NCBI GenBank assembly: GCA_039545315.1
Contig: BCIM01000001.1
Location: 3,505,783 to 3,569,782 of the forward strand
DNA length: 64,000 bases
Source of the DNA: Kondoa malvinella
Lineage: Eukaryota > Basidiomycota > Agaricostilbomycetes > Agaricostilbales > Kondoaceae
Direction of reading: 5' to 3'
Position 1 is the first letter of the stretch, and the number at the start of each line of letters is the position of its first letter. This document shows, piece by piece, positions 59,679 to 64,000 of this stretch. The translations under genes were made by a program, and so were the position numbers. The notes beneath the pieces are model-generated. The model searched no databases. It saw only the letters and a program-made list of their open reading frames with translations, and was not told where the DNA came from.

Positions 59679-62528
59679 TCATAAAATGTACTCCCAATGG
59701 CAGCCCTCGTCACCTTTTTCATGCTTCACAGTGTTGCCTCTCGTGCTCTCGAAAATCGCGTCCAAAGATGCCAAGAATTCGCTGGTCGTCTCCCGCTTCT
59801 GCCTCATACCTTCTCCTCTTGTGCGATCTTTCCCCTCCTCGAGCGAAGGAGGCTCTTTCCGGGCTTCAACTCGCGTTTCCTTCCAAATCGCATCCAAAGC
59901 TACCAAGACCTCGCTTGTCGCCCGCTTCTGTCTCATGTTTCTTTCTCGTATACAACTCTTCTCCTCTTCAAGCGTAAGAGGCTCTTCTGGGGCTTCAATG
60001 ACATCTGCGGCATGCGACAGAAGAGTTATAAAGTCTGCCGCCTGGCCTTTGGTTGCGAGCTGGTCAAGAGGAGGCCGTGATTTACCCTTCCTTTTATGCA
60101 ACAATTGCTGGATCTTGCTCAGCTGGCTCGCTCTCCTTGGTTGAAATCGCCAAGGAGCCGAGCGATAGAATAGCTTATAAGAGTATTTTGAGCCCGAGAG
60201 ATGTTTTTTGATAAATCTTTCGCATGCGCGCTTTGCTTGTCCCAAGGTGAAGATCGGTTGAGCAGATGTAACAGCACCGATTTTGCTCGACATTTCTCCA
60301 ACTGGGTTGAATTTGCCGTAGTAGTCTGTACGGAGAGGTTACCTTTGCAGACGGAGGAGAGAAGCGTGAGAAGCGAACCTCCAAAGGTATTTCTTCTAAT
60401 AGTGATAGATCCCAACCACATCTCCAGTACATGATGGTCTTTACCACACGTCACCCAGGCGTATACGTCGTCCGAAGTTGCTTCCGCGTTGAAACGCAGC
60501 ATGTCCTCGATGCTCAACTCTTCGAATCTAAACTTCGTACCAGGAGCTAGAGACAGCCCTGGACCGCCTACAGAACCATCGTTATTGTCCGAGAGGCTTT
60601 CGCTACTAGTGCCTGGGATGCATTCATCACACGAGCTAAATCTTTCGGCTCGACCGAGGACTTACCATCTGGTTCCATTTGTAGAGATTTCCCATGAAGC
60701 GTCGGTGAATTCAAAAGACCATGCTTGAAGTTTCCCACGCAATCCAGAAGCAGACAATCTTCTTTCTGCGTCCCTGGACTGAGCCGCAGGCCGCGGCCAA
60801 TCATCTATCCACAGATATAGGTATACTTTCCGTCACTGCTAAGAACACCTTACCTGCATATATAGATTCTTGCTCGTTGTTGGTCGCGCCAGAAGTACGC
60901 AGTCGACAGCCGAAAAATCAGCGCCCTGCCAGGCTTGCGGGGTCACGACAACAGCATGCCTCTGTAAGAGCCGACCTACCTCCGTAAGTACTTGGCAATT
61001 GCAGAGAACCGGGAACTGAAGACAATCCTGCCACGGTAAGCTATGCTAAGTCAGATCTTATGGACTGACCACTCCAGTTCTGAAGTCCTGCAACAAGGCT
61101 GAGCGTTCCAATGGCGGCGTCTTGCTGTGCACGACCCTTGCATCGACAGGTGGATCCAGCTCTCGGAAGCTCTCGGCAAGATTTTGAGCATGCGCTACGT
61201 TGACTGTAAAAGCAATCGTGCTGCGACAGCTGCTCGCTTTTTCTGCCCATGCTTCTGCGATCAGCTTAGTGACCTGTGGCTGATCGATAAATGCAGCCAA
61301 GTTATCAGGAAGAAAGTCGCCAGTGCTACGAGACTATCATAACCGTGAGTCCTGGAGCAGTCGCGACCGAAGGACACACATGCCCGTTTGACTTGGTTTA
61401 GGTCGATGTCCAGAACAATTTTAGCCGTTCGAAGCCTGCCTGTATGTTCAGCTTGGCTACTGTGATGTTCAGGTGGAATGTGCGAGCTCAAACTATGAAA
61501 ATGCCTGTCAGCTGTGTGATAACGGATCAATGATCGTGACTGGCTGACCTTTTCTCCTGAATGGACTCTCGGACATCTCTGCATTGAGAATTTGAGCAAT
61601 TCCCTGGTGACAAGCAAACCCATGATTTACTTGTGATAAACAATTTCATCAAAGGCAGCTTCAAGACCGATCTTATCTCTTCGACCTAGAGTTGCCGAAA
61701 ATCCGACGATCTTGATTAGTGAGTTACCAGACTCGTATGGGTTTCTTTGAGTTGCGCCAGCATGCTTTTCCGTAGCAGCCTTGGATTCGGACACTTTCCG
61801 CAAAGCTGGATCGAAATGGCGGAGTATCTTCATGACCGACTCAGTGACTGCATGATGAGCCTTACTGATGTCGTCAGCGAGACTAGTGACTCTGAACTGT
61901 CGGCCATACCTCATCGACTATAATGACCTTGAACTCCGGCGGATCAAAGGACTCTAGACGGTTTCGAAGCGTTTGCCAAGTCCCGACAACGTCTGCTTTC
62001 TTGTCAGCCTTTTGCGAACCTTGCTCGATCTGACATTGAGCTGAGGATTGGCTCGGCGGATTTGAGCATAGGCTTGCTGCGCTGATTCTATCGGGCCGAC
62101 CAGAACAAGTGATTTTTTGTAGCTATCGGCGTAGGAGGTTCAATAGTAGAGAGGAGCTGTTGATTGATTCAGCTTGTTTTCAGTCGTTTCCGAATAGCTC
62201 ACATTGGCAAAAACGACTGTCTTGCCAGAGCCTCTGAATTCGAAGTAGAAGTCAGATTTGGCTCACTGAGATAGCAGACGGTGACCTACGTCGGCAAGCT
62301 AACTGCAACCCTGTTGACACCTTGCAGAAACGCTTTCTCGCAGGCATTGATGCAATCTCGCTGGTAGTCTCGTAATGTTAACGGTTCTTGTGTTTGGTGT
62401 ACAGCAGACAGGAGGCCTTCAAACGAAGGAGTGCTCGACGGAGAGGATACTTCTGCTGCACTGAAGTGACGGACAGGTAGACGCAACCGGGTCAAATCAC
62501 GTCCAAGTCGTAGAGCCCGACGGAGCAT
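59679..62528 (-). CDS. IRC3: mitochondrial DEAH helicase, IRC3-like, with C-terminal extension
   Basis: In yeast Irc3 is a mitochondrial branch-migration helicase needed for mtDNA stability. The N-terminus MLRRALRLGRDLTRLRLPVR-HFSA is a strong mitochondrial presequence. Then come LTLRDYQRDCINACEKAFLQ (Q-like motif), VAVSLPT joined to the Walker A exon GSGKTVVFAN, and IIVDE joined to AHHAVTESV, giving a DEAHH box split by an intron. VGFSATLGRRDKIGLEAAFD is motif III. The second domain has STIAFTVNVAHAQNLAESF, SALLQDFRTG, TEGVDLP, and MIGRGLRLSPGTQKEDCLLL. The C-terminal part includes ELSIEDMLRFNAEATSDDVY and AKRACERFIKKHLSG, then two imperfect repeats before the end WEYIL. Around eight or more introns. 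Confidence 0.88.
59736..59984. repeat. two imperfect 43-residue repeats in the IRC3-like C-terminal extension
   Basis: Unit 1 (59984 down to about 59868) reads EEPLTLEEEKSCIRERNMRQ then KRATSEVLVALDAIWKETR. Unit 2 (59855 down to about 59736) reads KEPPSLEEGKDRTRGEGMRQ then KRETTSEFLASLDAIFESTR. Same order and spacing, so a tandem duplication within one exon. Confidence 0.85.
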
Positions 62529-63231
62529 GGCATGTACGAGAGTGACAGTAAAGGAATGGAAGTGCAAAGGAAGACTTGTGCGCAAGCCCGCTGGCGTTAC
62601 CATAGGGTCCGAGCGAATTTGGCACGTTGACGAAACCAGCGGAGACGACGATTGAACACAAGTAACGATTGAAGCACTGCTACTATTAGGTCTACAGCGC
62701 TCGGGCAGCCAAGGCGTGAAGAGAGCGAGCTCGTACAAGACAAACGTTGCCCACTTTGAAGCTTCACTGAGTTCACCGATTATTTTCTTGCCGCCGAGGT
62801 GTGCTCGCTATAATGAACGTATGCCAGTAGTACTAGTACTTGGATCAACAAGAGGAGTTTTCGCGTTCTCTCTTTGTTCGCATGTCTTAGCTGCCTGTAA
62901 GAAGTCGAGGCCGACTGAAATGTCTTACAAGCCTACTAGTAATTCAACCGCTGTCTGGACTTGATCATTGATGGAAATCTTTACTTCTCTCTAAGCATCT
63001 CTCCTACCCTCTTGATCCCAAATCGCTCTCCATTATGCCCATTGGCATCTGCCTCAGGCAGTCAAGTCACATTGGCATACCTGCCATACCATAGGTCTTC
63101 CCGCCCTCTAGTGTATGCATAATCACTGTTATGCGTCTCTTCAACAAACATGATTTCCAACCGCAAGTCATGTTGACACAGCCTTCGAGTCAGATCTCAA
63201 ATGTACCTTGTCCAAGGACTATTTGTGCAAG
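62529..63231. other. divergent intergenic region, 700 bases
   Basis: Shared promoter space of the IRC3-like gene (-) and the PA-domain gene (+). A pyrimidine-rich patch lies at about 62985-63035. No gene recognised. Confidence 0.5.
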
Positions 63232-64000
63232 ATGAGGCGGTGTAAGCGCTATATCTACGCGTTTTCCTCTGCCTTTCTTTTGCTATTGTCTCTCTCACTT
63301 CTCAAAACTCTGTCGAACATCAATCTATCATGGGCAACGCACTCACCATAGCATATGTCGAAGGTCGCTTGACCATTGCAGTAAGTCGTTGATGCATAGA
63401 CATTCGCTAGTGCTGAATGCCCGTTGCAGAACAGCGACCTCAGCTCAGCCCATACGAACAATTCGGACACATTCCCCATTCGCAGTACAACGGCACTCTC
63501 GCTCCAATCTTTCCCTTCCTCAGCAATGGCAATACCGACAATCTGGAATGCCCGAGTATCGCCTTCGATGTCAATACCAATATAACATTACCACTTCCTC
63601 CCAACAATTGGATCGCTCTGGTTCAAAGGGGAACCTGCCCGGCCGAAACGAAAGCTTTACAAGCGCAACGTCTAGGAGCTATCGGTGTCATTATCGGCGA
63701 CTACTTTTCGGCCAACGATAACTACGACACTGAAGATGATACGCCGTCCTATCATGCACGCAAAGAAGACTCGAGAGAAACGATGCAAGTCAATATCCCT
63801 GTCTATACGATCTCCGGTGTCGCGTATGGGGAATCGATCGCTCTCATTCAACAGATGAATGCAAGAGAAGGAGGTTTGGCTGTGGAGATGGTGCCAGGCA
63901 AGCACCCTGTCGACACAAATTAGTAAGAGCTTGCTGTCCTTCCTGCAGATGGCCAAGCTGAACAAGATCTTAGTGTCTGCTCCATTGTGTTCGGATCTCT
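63232..64000 (+). CDS. PA-domain membrane or secretory protein, cut by window edge
   Basis: The sure part is the long exon to about 63920: FGHIPHSQYNGTLAPIFPFL, CPSIAFDVNTNITLPLPPNN, WIALVQRGTCPAETKALQAQ, RLGAIGVIIGDYFSANDNYD and VNIPVYTISGVAYGESIALI. This is a protease-associated (PA) domain with the usual W-I-A-L-V-x-R-G-x-C core. PA domains at the start of secretory-pathway proteins occur in PA-TM-RING ubiquitin ligases and in vacuolar or wall peptidases; the 3' part that would decide lies outside the window. The ATG at 63232 opens a signal-anchor-like stretch (FSSAFLLLLSLSLLKTL), which fits, but the splice between it and the PA exon is uncertain. A donor lies near 63922 (GTAAGA) after the PVDTN sequence. 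Confidence 0.65.

Overview
The window is nuclear DNA of a fungus, most likely a basidiomycete. Genes sit on both strands a few hundred bases apart, and almost every one is broken by several introns of about 45-80 bases with GT(A/G)NGT donors, a CTGAC/CTRAC-like branch site and a CAG/TAG acceptor. The products are eukaryotic housekeeping proteins with fungal family members. I saw no transposon, rRNA, tRNA or CRISPR array. I cannot fix the class or species from the sequence alone. All exon joins were made by hand from splice signals and reading frame, so individual boundaries can be off.

Layout, left to right. 1-3305 (-): exosome RNA helicase MTR4, its C-terminus cut by the window edge. 3721-4409 (-): a doubtful small ORF and a small four-helix membrane protein. 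5545-7142 (+): C2H2 zinc-finger protein. 7325-7878 (+): glutaredoxin. 7975-9055 (-) and 9250-10148 (+): a HAD dehalogenase-like hydrolase and a hemerythrin-like protein sharing a divergent promoter. 10250-11489 (-): senescence/spartin-like protein. 11694-14015 (-): multipass membrane RING protein resembling the Asi nuclear-membrane ubiquitin ligases. 14370-16593 (-) and 16880-20955 (+): RPA large subunit and insulin-degrading-enzyme-type protease, divergent. 21087-23748 (+): zeta-COP and AP-3 mu, two vesicle-coat subunits only 65 bases apart. 24500-28127 (+): two proteins I do not recognise. 28280-32129 (+): a long serine-rich protein with a CANIN-like region (Nse6/SLF2 type) and PIP-box-like motifs at both ends.

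32314-35220: two unrecognised proteins around a long intergenic stretch. 35751-41561 (-): a large Ski2-like helicase of the DDX60 type. 42012-44670 (+): sodium:solute symporter of the DUR3-like group with one exceptionally long intron. 44768-47534 (-): glutaminyl-tRNA synthetase. 47780-48873 (-): probable GPI-anchored secreted protein. 49335-50274 (+): phosducin-like protein. 50414-54339 (-): YAK1-type DYRK kinase. 55047-58246 (-): ER glucosidase I. 58369-59251 (+): RRM-like protein. 59679-62528 (-): IRC3-type mitochondrial DEAH helicase with an internal tandem repeat. 63232-64000 (+): start of a PA-domain membrane protein.

The genes do not form a functional cluster. Shared themes are RNA helicases (MTR4, DDX60-like, IRC3), genome maintenance (RPA1, CANIN-like protein) and membrane traffic or protein quality control (zeta-COP, AP-3 mu, glucosidase I, Asi-like RING). 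The most interesting items are the fungal DDX60-like helicase, the CANIN-like protein with two PIP-like motifs, the repeat inside the IRC3 C-terminal extension, and several splicing oddities: an ATG-only exon, a GC-AG intron and a 471-base intron.
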